A stretch of DNA of 64,000 nt, from NCBI RefSeq assembly GCF_003344045.1, contig NZ_QFWX01000005.1:124001-188000 (forward strand). The letters are read 5' to 3'. Of the stretch, positions 17,653 to 26,599 are shown piece after piece (the stretch's first letter is position 1; each line of letters begins with the position of its first letter). The notes beneath the pieces were generated by a model. It had not been told where the DNA came from. It was given only the letters and a program-made list of their open reading frames with translations, and did no database searches. The stretch is from Marinobacter vulgaris (lineage in GTDB: Bacteria > Pseudomonadota > Gammaproteobacteria > Pseudomonadales > Oleiphilaceae). The position numbers were made by a program, and so were the translations under genes.

Positions 17653-18567
17653 TCAGTCCAGTCGATTGAGTATCAGGAACTCGAGCAATGCTTTTTGCGC
17701 ATGCAGGCGATTCTCGGCTTCGTCCCAGACCACGGAGCGGGGGTGGTCCATCATGTCTGCAGAGATCTCCTCGCCACGATGGGCCGGCAGGCAGTGCATG
17801 AACAGAGCGTCCTTGTCTGCCAGTTTCATCAATTCCGGATTGATCTGATAGTTGCGAAAAGCCTTCTGCCGGGCTCTCTGCTCGTCCTCCTGGCCCATGG
17901 ACGCCCAAACGTCAGTAACCAGCAGGTCTGCACCTTTGGCCGCTTCGGCGGGGTCACGAACAATTGACACCTGCTGACCCTGGTCCTCAATCAGGCTGCT
18001 GTCCGGCTCATAGCCTTCCGGGCAGGCCACGCGGAGGTTGAATCCGAACTGCACGGCCGCATTGATATAGGACTGGCACATATTATTGCCGTCACCGATC
18101 CAGGCCACGGTGCCACCGCGGATACTGCCGCGATGTTCGCGGTAGGTCTGCATGTCGGCTAGCAACTGGCAGGGATGGAAATCATCCGTGAGCGCGTTGA
18201 TAACAGGAGCTCTCGAGGCTGCCGCAAAGTTCTCGACGGTGCTGTGGGCGAAGGTGCGGATCATCACCGCGTCCACCATGCTGGAAATCACGATGGCAGA
18301 ATCCTCGATGGGCTCTCCACGGCCGAGTTGGGTATCGCGGGGAGACAGGAACAGGGCCGCGCCCCCGAGCTGTGTCATGCCTGCTTCAAAGGAAACCCGG
18401 GTACGGGTGGAGGATTTCTCGAAGATCATGGCCAGAACGCGGTTCTTCAGGGTCTCGCGCAAGGTGCCATGGCGCCACTCGTTGCGGAGTCGGGTGCCGT
18501 GATCCAGCAGTTGCTCGAGCTCATCAGAGCTGAGGTCATTGAGTGTGAGAAAGTGTCTTGCTGCCAT
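17653..18567 (-). CDS. argF: ornithine carbamoyltransferase
   Basis: The 304-residue product has the anabolic OTCase motifs: [13 protein letters not shown] (carbamoyl-phosphate binding), [14 protein letters not shown], and [11 protein letters not shown] (ornithine-side Cys loop). It makes citrulline from ornithine and carbamoyl phosphate in arginine synthesis. I start at the ATG at 18567, matching the family and preceded by TAAGGG; the open frame extends to 18690. The leader carries a terminator-like hairpin. The same ornithine pool feeds the olsBA products nearby. Confidence 0.96.
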   Translation of the reverse strand: MAARHFLTLNDLSSDELEQLLDHGTRLRNEWRHGTLRETLKNRVLAMIFEKSSTRTRVSFEAGMTQLGGAALFLSPRDTQLGRGEPIEDSAIVISSMVDAVMIRTFAHSTVENFAAASRAPVINALTDDFHPCQLLADMQTYREHRGSIRGGTVAWIGDGNNMCQSYINAAVQFGFNLRVACPEGYEPDSSLIEDQGQQVSIVRDPAEAAKGADLLVTDVWASMGQEDEQRARQKAFRNYQINPELMKLADKDALFMHCLPAHRGEEISADMMDHPRSVVWDEAENRLHAQKALLEFLILNRLD

Positions 18568-18893
18568 GCTATGGCCCTTAGTTGATCGATAACCCTGTGT
18601 CCGAGTTCCGGTGCGTGTTCGTGTTACAACCGGCCCGCAGAGGTCATTGTCCTGAAACAACAATACGCCAGCGGGCGGCGAAGGCCGCACTGGCGGGAAA
18701 GTAAGACGGGGGTTGCCTGGCTTCCTGGAAGGCAGGGGCTCAAGTCTAGCCCGTCAGGGTTCTGAAGACAACGCCGCCGGTCACGTGGTTGTGCTGGATC
18801 AATGTCGGTGTTTGGTGGCAATGCCGGTACGTGTACAATGGGGCCAGTCGGGTAACCGCAAGGCCCATCCCGTTTCAATGAGAGGTAAGTGCA
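18568..18893. promoter_or_regulatory. divergent argF/grxD intergenic region
   Basis: These 326 bases contain no credible gene. On the argF side there is a strong hairpin (18666-18695). On the grxD side TACAAT at 18834-18839 is a plausible -10 with a poor -35 (TTGGTG) 16 bases before it, about 55 bases from the grxD start. A GAGAGG ribosome site lies at about 18880 before grxD. I could not identify a convincing ArgR operator by eye. Confidence 0.5.
18666..18695 (-). terminator. terminator-like hairpin in the argF leader
   Basis: CGCCAG at 18666-18671 pairs with CTGGCG at 18690-18695, and GCGGC at 1875-79 of that block (18675-18679) pairs with GCCGC at 18684-18688 around a four-base loop. Read on the minus strand the hairpin is followed by TATTGTTGTTT, a broken U-rich run. 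It lies about 100 bases upstream of argF with no minus-strand gene before it, so it could be a leader attenuator or an mRNA stability element. Confidence 0.4.
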
Positions 18894-19220
18894 ATGGATA
18901 TCAACGAAACCATTAAGAGCCAGCTTGAAGAAAACCCCATTATCCTTTACATGAAGGGTACGCCGCAGGCGCCACAGTGTGGCTTTTCCGCCAAAACCGT
19001 TCAGGCCCTGATGGCTTGTGGCGAGCGGTTTGCCTTTGTGAATATCCTTGATAATCAGGAGTTGCGTGAAGGGCTGAAAGTCTACTCAAGCTGGCCAACC
19101 TACCCGCAGCTTTATATCAGCGGCGAGCTTGTCGGTGGTTGCGACATCATTCTGGAGATGTCCGAGAGTGGTGAACTGGCCGAGCAGGTCAAGGCAGCCG
19201 TCAAGCAGGCCGAAGCCTGA
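18894..19220 (+). CDS. grxD: monothiol glutaredoxin, CGFS type
   Basis: The 108-residue protein carries the active site KGTPQAPQCGFSAKTVQAL with Cys29, and the glutathione-binding WPTYPQLYISGELVGGCDI. CGFS glutaredoxins bind a [2Fe-2S] cluster between two subunits and act in Fe-S delivery and iron sensing rather than as ordinary oxidoreductases. The length matches E. coli Grx4 (about 115). It is monocistronic, divergent from argF and convergent with the DUF1631 gene. Confidence 0.96.
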   Translation: MDINETIKSQLEENPIILYMKGTPQAPQCGFSAKTVQALMACGERFAFVNILDNQELREGLKVYSSWPTYPQLYISGELVGGCDIILEMSESGELAEQVKAAVKQAEA

Positions 19221-19237
19221 AAATCCGGTTTCGATAA

Positions 19238-19276
19238 GCGCTTCCGGGGCAACGATCAGTTCAACCCCGGAAGCGC
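19238..19276. terminator. inverted repeat between convergent grxD and DUF1631 genes
   Basis: GCGCTTCCGGGG at 19238-19249 and CCCCGGAAGCGC at 19265-19276 form a perfect 12-bp stem with a 15-base loop. It lies between two converging genes, where a bidirectional terminator is expected. Neither side has a strong U-tract; the minus-strand side has only a short TTTT further on. Rho-independent action is therefore uncertain. Confidence 0.5.
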
Positions 19277-19295
19277 CTCCGCACGGGACGACCGC

Positions 19296-21524
19296 TTATC
19301 CCGTCTTGCTCCGCAGACTCCCTACAACGGCGTCCAGGGCCCGGTCGATCAGCGCCCCCTGTTCAAGAACAGTCAGGCGCCCCCGCCGCATCTCGTGAGC
19401 GAGATCGGTCCGGGACTTCTCGATAACCTTCAGCCCCATGCGGTTAACAAAGACGAAACACTCTGCTTCTTCGATAATGGCGGACAGCTTGCAGCGGAAG
19501 CTGGCGCCGTTCACCAGATTGAACTCCACCCAGTTGCCAATCTCTATTTCATCTATCTGTGCCACATACTCGGCGATTGCTGCATCCTCCAGCTCCTGCT
19601 GCCGTTGTATGGCGGTCTGGTGATTGACCGGGTCGTCCTCATCCTCGGCTTCCGGCGCTGGAATGTCCTCCATGGCTTCGGCAAGCGCATTGGCGCGGAA
19701 CGCTTCGGTCAGCTCATGCTTGAGATCCGACATCATTTCATCCAGTCTGGATGAATTGTAGGAAACTTCCTCAAGACCGGCCCTGAGGGACTTCAAAAGC
19801 CCGGGCACAACGCGGACCCACTGGTCACGCTCCTCGTCGTCCTGATGGGGGTAAAGGCACCATATCAGGTCGTCCACAACCCGAACGGTCTGCAGCCAGC
19901 GATGTTCCACGTCGTCCCGGAGATAGGCCAGAAACATGACCCGGCTCCAGCCGTTCAACAGAATATTCCGGACCGGTTCCTGCAGCTTGTAACGCGCCAG
20001 CTTTTTCTGCAGTAGCTGATCCACTGTTTCCTGCGCCTTCTGGGATTTGATACGGCCACGTTCCGATTCCCGGGTACGCTGTTCCACCAGGGAAGACTTG
20101 CGGTTTTCCCGGGCCAGAAACTGTTCAAACTCATCGCCCAGGGTTGCGAAAAGGGTCACATCACCGTCGAATTCATTCAGGATACGGGCGACAACGGCAT
20201 GGATCTGCTCGTAAAGTTTATCCCGGGTTTTCTCGTCGCTCTCGCTCCAGCCGATGCCGGCACGGGCAAGTGAATTAAGCAGTCGGCGGGCCGGGTGGCT
20301 GGCTTTGCTGAAGAACGTTCTGTCCTTGATTACCACCTTGAGGATGGGAATCTGCAGGCGACTGATCAGCACCTGGACAGGCGCTGACAGGTTATAATCA
20401 TCAAGAATGAATTCGAACAGCATGGAGACCAGGTTAATCAGGTCCTCGTCCATTTCATTCAGCGCTGGCTTCTTGCCATCGCTGGTGGTTCCGGCCTGGG
20501 CAAGCAGTTGCTCGACCACCTGGTACAGATCGACAATCACCGGCTCACCGGAGCTCAGGTTACCGCTGACCTGCTCACCCCGGGGTTGCTGGGGGAGCGC
20601 CCCCAGCAGGTTGGCGAGTTCTGCGCCGCCAATCACATGGACGGTTGGGTCTGAAGCCCTGGGCGGGATGCCGGCATTGGCGCGTTGATGGGCGAGCATT
20701 TGCCTGATCTGCTCGAACATGGCGCCTTCATGATGCCCCTGCTGACCGCCCGAGGCAGAGGTGCTCTGATCGGCGGGCTGTTCCGCCGCCGGACCCTGTG
20801 CAGAGGGGTCATGTTGCTCGCCGGCCGTACCATGGTACCGGAAATTTGGAATGACGCCGGCCTGAATCAGTATGCGATTGGCCTCATCGAGCAACATGCC
20901 CAGGTTCGATACCACGTAACGGTCAAACTGCTTGAGCAGGATCAGACGCTCGCGGATCTGGATCTCAAGGGCCTGGATGGCCTCAACAAAGGCACTGCAC
21001 AGGTGTTCAGGCGCCATGGGGTTGACTGGTATTTCTTCGCTTGCGCCAGGGTAGACGACACTGAATCGGGTCTGCAGCTGAAGCAGCGGGCCCTGAAAAT
21101 GGACCTTGGACTTGGTAATCATCGCGTTCAGGGCAACCTGTTCTTCCAGGTCGTCATCTCCCACCAGCGACAGGCTGTCGGGGCTGGTCTGATTGGCGAG
21201 GCTTTCCTCGGCTGTCACGGTACCGCTACGGGGTGGGTTCGCAAACAGCTGGGCAACTGCATTCTGGAAATGGCGTTCAACGCCCTTCCGTTTGATACGG
21301 ATTTCGCGCATGGCTTCAAAATAGCGGTTCTGCTCGTTATTGCTCCTGGCATTGTTTGCCAGCTCGAACAGCGAGTCATCAACTGCGTCAAATGCACCCT
21401 GCAACAAATCTCCCAGTCCGGCAACAACAGTGTCACGAATACGGACCACCTGTGCAGGTACGGGGTTTGAACTCCCAGCCTCCCGGTGCTCGCGGAGATA
21501 ATGTATGCCGGACTGCTTATTCAT
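19296..21524 (-). CDS. DUF1631 family protein
   Basis: The 742-residue protein matches the DUF1631 family, often mislabelled thymidine phosphorylase although it has no phosphorylase motif. It is largely helical and acidic. A Gln/Pro-rich low-complexity stretch lies at about 240-290 and charged coiled-coil-like helices at about 480-520. The C-terminal 80 residues (IGNWVEFNLVNGASFRCKLSAI ... CFVFVNRMGLKVIEKS) look like a PilZ-type beta-barrel, but without an obvious RxxxR c-di-GMP site. The ATG at 21524 follows AGGAG by six bases. Function is unknown; a regulatory or scaffold role is inference. Confidence 0.82.
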   Translation of the reverse strand: MNKQSGIHYLREHREAGSSNPVPAQVVRIRDTVVAGLGDLLQGAFDAVDDSLFELANNARSNNEQNRYFEAMREIRIKRKGVERHFQNAVAQLFANPPRSGTVTAEESLANQTSPDSLSLVGDDDLEEQVALNAMITKSKVHFQGPLLQLQTRFSVVYPGASEEIPVNPMAPEHLCSAFVEAIQALEIQIRERLILLKQFDRYVVSNLGMLLDEANRILIQAGVIPNFRYHGTAGEQHDPSAQGPAAEQPADQSTSASGGQQGHHEGAMFEQIRQMLAHQRANAGIPPRASDPTVHVIGGAELANLLGALPQQPRGEQVSGNLSSGEPVIVDLYQVVEQLLAQAGTTSDGKKPALNEMDEDLINLVSMLFEFILDDYNLSAPVQVLISRLQIPILKVVIKDRTFFSKASHPARRLLNSLARAGIGWSESDEKTRDKLYEQIHAVVARILNEFDGDVTLFATLGDEFEQFLARENRKSSLVEQRTRESERGRIKSQKAQETVDQLLQKKLARYKLQEPVRNILLNGWSRVMFLAYLRDDVEHRWLQTVRVVDDLIWCLYPHQDDEERDQWVRVVPGLLKSLRAGLEEVSYNSSRLDEMMSDLKHELTEAFRANALAEAMEDIPAPEAEDEDDPVNHQTAIQRQQELEDAAIAEYVAQIDEIEIGNWVEFNLVNGASFRCKLSAIIEEAECFVFVNRMGLKVIEKSRTDLAHEMRRGRLTVLEQGALIDRALDAVVGSLRSKTG

Positions 21525-21650
21525 GGCCGACTCCTGTGTACGCCTCAACCGGATACATGACCGAGCTTACAACCGTGTTTATTATTTATAAGTTAAATCT
21601 ACCTCATTTTAACACTTGGTAACATGACCAAATGCTAACAGAGTCGTTAA

Positions 21651-21686
21651 ATAAAAAATGCCGTGAGACCCGATGGTCTCCCGGCT
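21651..21686 (-). terminator. intrinsic terminator of the Yip1-family gene
   Basis: GCCG-T-GAGACC (21660-21670), loop CGAT, GGTCTC-C-CGGC (21675-21685). On the minus strand the stem is followed by ATTTTTTATTTAA, a good U-tract. It stops transcription from the gene ending at 21711 before DUF1631. Confidence 0.85.
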
Positions 21687-21710
21687 TTCAGAGGATCCTG
21701 TCGGCTGGTG

Positions 21711-22313
21711 TCAGCTTACATACACCGGGCCGATGCCCACACTCCAGATCACCACGGTAATGGCGAGCAGGCCGACAAACATGACCAACCCGACGGTCAG
21801 TACGGCGGTGGCAAACATGAAGCCGCGGTCTTCCGGTATTTTCATCAGTATCGGCAGCCCCTCGTAGAGGAGGTAGACAGCATAGGCAACGGCAATAAGC
21901 CCCACGATCATGTTTACCCAGATGTTGGGATATACCGCAATAATGCCCAGCATAAACACCGGTGTGGCGGTGTAGGCCGCCAGTGTGATTCCTCTCGGAG
22001 TGCTGTCTTTGACCTCGTAGGTGGCCGCAAAAAAGTCAATGAAGCGCCCGATGATAAATATGCCTGCGAGCATGGCTCCGTAGAAGAGTACGGAAAGCTG
22101 AAGGGCGCTGGTGGATGTCAGCCTGATCACCTGGCCGTCACCAATCTGCCAGCCAACCTGGGTGCTGCCGTAGAAACCGGCCAGTGCCGGGATTAGTGCC
22201 AACAGCAGAACGTGACCGAAGTAAAGCTTGCCGAGGGATTCCGGCTCGTTGCGAATGGCTTCCCATTCGCGATCCGGATGCGTAAGCAGACCCACCGTAT
22301 GGGTTAGACTCAT
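21711..22313 (-). CDS. Yip1-domain integral membrane protein
   Basis: The 200-residue product begins MSLTHTVGLLTHPDREWEAIRNE, the standard opening of bacterial Yip1-family proteins, and has five hydrophobic segments (about 30-50, 72-92, 105-130, 133-150, 168-190). The role of bacterial Yip1 proteins is not established; eukaryotic relatives shape membranes. I chose the second ATG (22313), seven bases after AGGAG, over one six bases upstream that is too close to the ribosome site. It is monocistronic with its own terminator. Confidence 0.85.
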   Translation of the reverse strand: MSLTHTVGLLTHPDREWEAIRNEPESLGKLYFGHVLLLALIPALAGFYGSTQVGWQIGDGQVIRLTSTSALQLSVLFYGAMLAGIFIIGRFIDFFAATYEVKDSTPRGITLAAYTATPVFMLGIIAVYPNIWVNMIVGLIAVAYAVYLLYEGLPILMKIPEDRGFMFATAVLTVGLVMFVGLLAITVVIWSVGIGPVYVS

Positions 22314-22437
22314 GGACATACTCCTGTTAATTATTGTTTTGTTGTACATCTTCAGTCTTGGCGGGAACGGCCGTGCGGTCAAGGGGAAAGATTAAATTTT
22401 GATCTTTCTAAAGATATTCCTGTTATAACTCGATGAT

Positions 22438-23715
22438 CTAGCTGGTCGCGCGCTTTTTCCGTTTCTTGGGGTGAACGATGGCAGCCTTGACCACGTTGTC
22501 CTTGATCTGCAGGACTTCAACCCGATGGCCGCCGACTTTCAGGCAGACGTTGGTTTCCGGAATGTTTTCGAGGGTTTCGGTGATCAGTCCGTTGAGAGTC
22601 TTGGGGCCGTCAATCGGCAGTTTCCAGCCCAGGGCTTTGTTGATGGTCCTGACGGCTGATGTGCCATCGATAATGAAAGTGCCGTCGTCCTGGGGAATGA
22701 TGTCCGGGCTTGTGGCGGCGTAATCGGTGGTAAACTCGCCGACAATCTCTTCCAGTATGTCCTCCAGGGTGGCCAGGCCAAGAACTTCCCCGTATTCGTC
22801 CACCACGATGCCGAAGCGTCGCTTTTGCTTCTGGAAGTTGATCAGTTGGGTGTTCAGTGGCGTGCTTTCCGGAACGAAGTAGGGCTCCCGGCAAAGCTGC
22901 ATCAGCATGGTCTTGTTGATGTCATCCTGTAGCAGCAGTCTGGAGACATTACGCAGGTGAAGCACGCCCTGTATGTTGTTGATGTCGCCTTTGAAGACTG
23001 GCAGCCGGGTATGTTGGCTGCTTCTCAGTTGGCGCAGGATGGTGTCCAGGTCGTCCTCAAGGTCAATGCCGACCACTTCGTTTCGGGGGACCATGATGTC
23101 ATTAACGGTTACCTTTTCGAGGTCGAGAATGCTGACCAGCATGTCCTTGTGCTTCGCCGGAATCAGTGCCCCTGCCTCGTTGACAAGGGTCCTGAGTTCT
23201 TCGCGGCTGAGGTGTTCGTTGGCAACGTCGTTGGCAGATACGCCGATAATTTTGAGAATGGCGCCGGTGAACAGATTAACGGCCCAGACTACCGGGTACA
23301 GGATTTTTAGCAGCGGGCCCAGTACATGGCTGGCAGGAAAGGCAATTTTCTCCGGGAACAGCGCCGCGAGGGTTTTGGGTGTTACTTCAGCAAAAATCAG
23401 TATGACAATGGTCAGCAGCACGGTGGCAATGGCAATGCCTGCGTCGCCCCAGATCCGTATGGCGATAACCGTGGCAATGGCGGAGGCAAAAATGTTGACG
23501 AAATTGTTGCCAATAAGGATGACGCCGATCAGCTGATCCGTGCGGTTCAGCAGTGCCTGGGCCCGTTTGGCACCCTTGTGGCCGGTCTTGGCCATATGCT
23601 TCAACCGGTAGCGGTTGAGCGACATCATGCCGGTTTCGGAGCTTGAAAAAAATCCGGAGAGTACGATCAGTCCTACCAGGATGATGAACAGCGCGGTAAG
23701 CGATGTCTCGTTCAA
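22438..23715 (-). CDS. CNNM/CBS/CorC-domain membrane protein (CorB/YfjD family)
   Basis: The 425-residue protein has an N-terminal CNNM (DUF21) membrane domain with SGFFSSSETGMMSLNRYRLKHM (residues about 20-41) and three to four helices up to about 180. A paired CBS region follows (VNDIMVPRNEVVGID, LPVFKGDINNIQGVLHLRNV) and then a CorC/HlyC transporter-associated domain (FGIVVDEYGEVLGLATLEDILEEIVGE). It belongs to the CorB/YfjD branch, linked to Mg2+/Co2+ transport or resistance. It lies 90 bases downstream of the CcsA-like gene in the same direction, as in other gammaproteobacteria. Confidence 0.92.
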   Translation of the reverse strand: MNETSLTALFIILVGLIVLSGFFSSSETGMMSLNRYRLKHMAKTGHKGAKRAQALLNRTDQLIGVILIGNNFVNIFASAIATVIAIRIWGDAGIAIATVLLTIVILIFAEVTPKTLAALFPEKIAFPASHVLGPLLKILYPVVWAVNLFTGAILKIIGVSANDVANEHLSREELRTLVNEAGALIPAKHKDMLVSILDLEKVTVNDIMVPRNEVVGIDLEDDLDTILRQLRSSQHTRLPVFKGDINNIQGVLHLRNVSRLLLQDDINKTMLMQLCREPYFVPESTPLNTQLINFQKQKRRFGIVVDEYGEVLGLATLEDILEEIVGEFTTDYAATSPDIIPQDDGTFIIDGTSAVRTINKALGWKLPIDGPKTLNGLITETLENIPETNVCLKVGGHRVEVLQIKDNVVKAAIVHPKKRKKRATS

Positions 23716-23805
23716 GTCGGGGTATCCTTATGTGGCTGACAAGTAGCGAAAATAGGCGGTCGGGGTTCGGGGTGTCAAGTACTGGCCCCACGAATGGAGG
23801 TCGGT

Positions 23806-24612
23806 TCAGCCGCCTCGATGAAATACCATCTCAAGGGCAAACTTGCTGCCATAGAAGGCCACCATCAGCAGGGCGCAGCCCGCCAGCGTCCATCGGCTGG
23901 CTGTGATGCCACGCCATCCACGGGTATAGCGCCCTGTCAGCAATGCCAGGAAGACAACCAGAGACAGCAGCGAGAACACGGTTTTGTGAGCCAGGTCCTG
24001 GGCAAAGATATCGTCGATAAAGACGGCGCCGGTAACAATGGCCAGCACCAGCATCACTACCCCCGCCCAGACCATTTCAAACAGCAGGGATTCCATGGTC
24101 TGCAAAGGCGGCAGGTTTCTGATCAGTATGCTGTTGTAGTTGTGTTTTAACTGGCGGTTCTGCAGGTACAGCAACGCCGCTTGTATGGCCGCGAGGGTGA
24201 ACAGGCTGTAGGCTGTAACCGACAGCGCAATATGGGAGAGCATGCCGTAGCTGTATTCGGGGACCAGGCGGGAGGATGAGTGGGTGATCAGTCCCATGAC
24301 GATGGTCAGGGCTGCAATGGGATAAACGCCAAGGAAGAGGCTCTGGACCGGCTTGCGAAGGTTGAGGCCGAGCAACAGGAAGACAATCAGCCAGGAAATC
24401 AGCACCGAGCTCTGGAAGAATCCGAAATTGAACCCGCCTTCCCGGTGAACTGTCTCGGCGATCAGAAGACCGTGGGCGGTCAGTGCCAGCATGCCGATGA
24501 GGGTGGTAATTGCAATATTGGTATGCACCCGGCCTCTGAAGCTGAGCGCCTGCAGAGCAGTGCCGATGCTGTATAGTAATAACGAGGTGACCGCGAGAAT
24601 CAGCGTTCCCAT
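23806..24612 (-). CDS. cytochrome c assembly family membrane protein (CcsA/YpjD-like)
   Basis: The 268-residue protein has eight hydrophobic helices and the family residues around YSYGMLSHIALSVTAYSLFTLAAIQAALLYLQN, the conserved His in LSHIALS and the C-terminal FALLTGRYTRGWRGITASRWTL segment. It belongs to the CcsA/CcmC/HemX haem-handling superfamily and is often called inner membrane protein YpjD. Direct haem export or cytochrome maturation by this branch is not proven. It is transcribed away from ffh, with its partner corB-like gene downstream. Confidence 0.88.
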   Translation of the reverse strand: MGTLILAVTSLLLYSIGTALQALSFRGRVHTNIAITTLIGMLALTAHGLLIAETVHREGGFNFGFFQSSVLISWLIVFLLLGLNLRKPVQSLFLGVYPIAALTIVMGLITHSSSRLVPEYSYGMLSHIALSVTAYSLFTLAAIQAALLYLQNRQLKHNYNSILIRNLPPLQTMESLLFEMVWAGVVMLVLAIVTGAVFIDDIFAQDLAHKTVFSLLSLVVFLALLTGRYTRGWRGITASRWTLAGCALLMVAFYGSKFALEMVFHRGG

Positions 24613-24700
24613 GACTTCCTTTTAACCACTCTCTGTCTGGGGGTCGGCGGGGTTTGACGCCGATTTGACCGGGCTGGTCGTTTCAGGGCGATAGTCTGGT

Positions 24701-24706
24701 TATAAT
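24701..24706 (+). promoter_or_regulatory. candidate -10 element of ffh
   Basis: A perfect TATAAT lies about 86 bases before the ffh ATG. I see no good TTGACA at 16-18 bases upstream (TTGACC is 30 bases away), so this is only half of a promoter signature. Confidence 0.4.
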
Positions 24707-24791
24707 GTCGCGATTATGCAACAGGAATCAAGGAACCTGATCGGGTTCCCGTGATTCATGCACTCCATTAATTCGGGTACGGAAGAGCAAC

Positions 24792-26180
24792 ATGTTTGAA
24801 AACCTCCAGGACCGACTCTCCGGCAGTCTGCGCAAGATATCAGGTCAGGCGCGGCTGACCGATGACAATATAAAGGAAACGCTGCGCGAAGTTCGCATGG
24901 CGCTTTTGGAGGCGGACGTTGCCCTGCCAGTGGTCAAGGCGTTTATAGAGGGCGTACGTCAGCGGGCCATTGGCCAGGAAGTTCAGCGCAGCCTGAGCCC
25001 GGGGCAGGTATTCGTGAAAGTGGTCCAGCAGGAGCTGGAGCGCGTGATGGGGGACGGCAACGAGTCCCTCAATCTGGCGGTAGCGCCGCCGGCGGTGATC
25101 ATGATGGCGGGTTTGCAGGGTGCGGGTAAGACCACCACCGTTGCCAAACTCTCCCGATTCCTGAAAGAGCGGCACAAGAAATCGGTGATGGTGGTGAGTG
25201 CCGACGTATATCGTCCTGCGGCGATACGTCAGCTGGAGACCCTGGCCGGGGAAGTCGGGGTAGAGTTCTTCCCCAGCTCCGCGGACCAGGACCCTGTTGA
25301 TATTGCCAACGGAGCGATGGACGCCGCCCGCAAGAAACACATTGATGTGGTTATTCTCGATACCGCGGGACGTCTGCACGTTGACGAACAGATGATGGGT
25401 GAGATTGGTCGCCTGCACAAGGCGGTGAACCCGGTTGAAACCTTGTTCGTGGTGGATGCCATGACGGGTCAGGACGCTGCCAACACCGCCAAGGCGTTCA
25501 ACGATGCACTGCCGCTGACCGGTGTGGTTCTCACCAAGACCGATGGTGACGCACGTGGTGGCGCTGCGCTGTCAGTGCGGCACATTACCGGCAAACCGAT
25601 CAAGTTCCTGGGTGTGGGGGAGAAGTCCGATGCCCTGGAGCCCTTCCATCCCGACCGGGTGGCGTCACGGATTCTGGGAATGGGGGATGTGCTTTCCCTG
25701 ATCGAGGAAGCCGAGCGCAAGATTGATCAGGAAAAAGCCCAGAAGCTGACCAAGAAGATCAAGAAAGGCAAGAGCTTTGACCTTGAGGACTTCCGCGACC
25801 AGTTGCAGCAGATGAAAAGTATGGGTGGCATCGGGGGCCTGATGGACAAGCTGCCGGGTATGGGGCAGATGGCGCAGATGGCCCAGCAGCAGGTGAACGA
25901 CAAGTCCATGGGTCAGATGGAGGCCATCATCTGCTCGATGACCCCGAAAGAGCGCCGTTACCCGGATGTGATCAACAACTCCCGCAAACGCCGCATTGCG
26001 AGCGGTTCCGGTACCCAGATCCAGGATATCAACCGGCTGTTGAAGCAGCACAAGCAAATGCAGAAAATGATGAAGAAATTCGGCAAGAAAGGCGGAATGG
26101 CTAACATGATGCGCGGTCTTGGCGGTATGATGCCGCCGGGCGGAGGAGGTGGCGGAATGCCGCCCCGTGGGCGTATGTAG
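24792..26180 (+). CDS. ffh: signal recognition particle protein Ffh
   Basis: The 462-residue GTPase has the N-domain helices (1-90), the G1 motif GLQGAGKTTTVAKL, DVYRPAAIRQLE, DTAGRLH, TKTDGDARGG, and a Met-rich M domain (about 320-440: MKSMGGIGGLMDKLPGMGQMAQ, KQHKQMQKMMKKF). It ends in a Gly/Met-rich tail. With 4.5S RNA it captures nascent membrane proteins and delivers them to FtsY. It sits directly upstream of the rpsP operon, a common gammaproteobacterial arrangement. Confidence 0.98.
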   Translation: MFENLQDRLSGSLRKISGQARLTDDNIKETLREVRMALLEADVALPVVKAFIEGVRQRAIGQEVQRSLSPGQVFVKVVQQELERVMGDGNESLNLAVAPPAVIMMAGLQGAGKTTTVAKLSRFLKERHKKSVMVVSADVYRPAAIRQLETLAGEVGVEFFPSSADQDPVDIANGAMDAARKKHIDVVILDTAGRLHVDEQMMGEIGRLHKAVNPVETLFVVDAMTGQDAANTAKAFNDALPLTGVVLTKTDGDARGGAALSVRHITGKPIKFLGVGEKSDALEPFHPDRVASRILGMGDVLSLIEEAERKIDQEKAQKLTKKIKKGKSFDLEDFRDQLQQMKSMGGIGGLMDKLPGMGQMAQMAQQQVNDKSMGQMEAIICSMTPKERRYPDVINNSRKRRIASGSGTQIQDINRLLKQHKQMQKMMKKFGKKGGMANMMRGLGGMMPPGGGGGGMPPRGRM

Positions 26181-26323
26181 AAACCGGGATGTATTCCCTG
26201 TTTTCTTTGGCGTTCATTTAGCATAGAATAGCGCCCCTTTCGAGTATGGGTCTTCGCGCCGGCCTTGGTTTGGCGGGTGTGAATCGTACAAAGTTCGTTC
26301 AACAGAACAGGATATTGGTCGAA

Positions 26324-26569
26324 ATGGTAATTATCCGTTTGGCTCGTGGTGGCTCCAAGAAGCGCCCGTTCTACCATCTGACAGTGACAGACAGCCGCAA
26401 ATCCCGCGACGGTCGTTTTATCGAGCGCGTCGGTTTCTTCAACCCGGTCGCCCGCGGCCAGGAAGAGCGCCTGCGTATTGATCGCGATCGCATTGATCAT
26501 TGGCTGGGCCAGGGCGCACAGACCAGCGAGCGCGTCGCTCAGCTGCTGAAAGGCGCTGCGGCACAGTAA
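26324..26569 (+). CDS. rpsP: 30S ribosomal protein S16
   Basis: The 81-residue product begins [25 protein letters not shown] and has [13 protein letters not shown], the universal bS16 sequence. I start at the ATG at 26324 because the family begins there; the open frame extends to 26246. It is the first gene of the rpsP-rimM-trmD-rplS operon, which ties a ribosomal protein of each subunit to a ribosome maturation factor and a tRNA methyltransferase. Confidence 0.98.
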   Translation: MVIIRLARGGSKKRPFYHLTVTDSRKSRDGRFIERVGFFNPVARGQEERLRIDRDRIDHWLGQGAQTSERVAQLLKGAAAQ

Positions 26570-26599
26570 GCAATAACGTTTAACGTCCGGGGTTCGAAT

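Noticed and set aside
18624..18878. 84-codon minus-strand frame upstream of argF
   Set aside because: It covers the argF/grxD control region and the hairpin, is Pro/Arg-rich without motifs, and resembles shadow coding.
19296..21524. Thymidine phosphorylase
   Set aside because: This label is common for DUF1631 proteins but none of the phosphorylase motifs are present.
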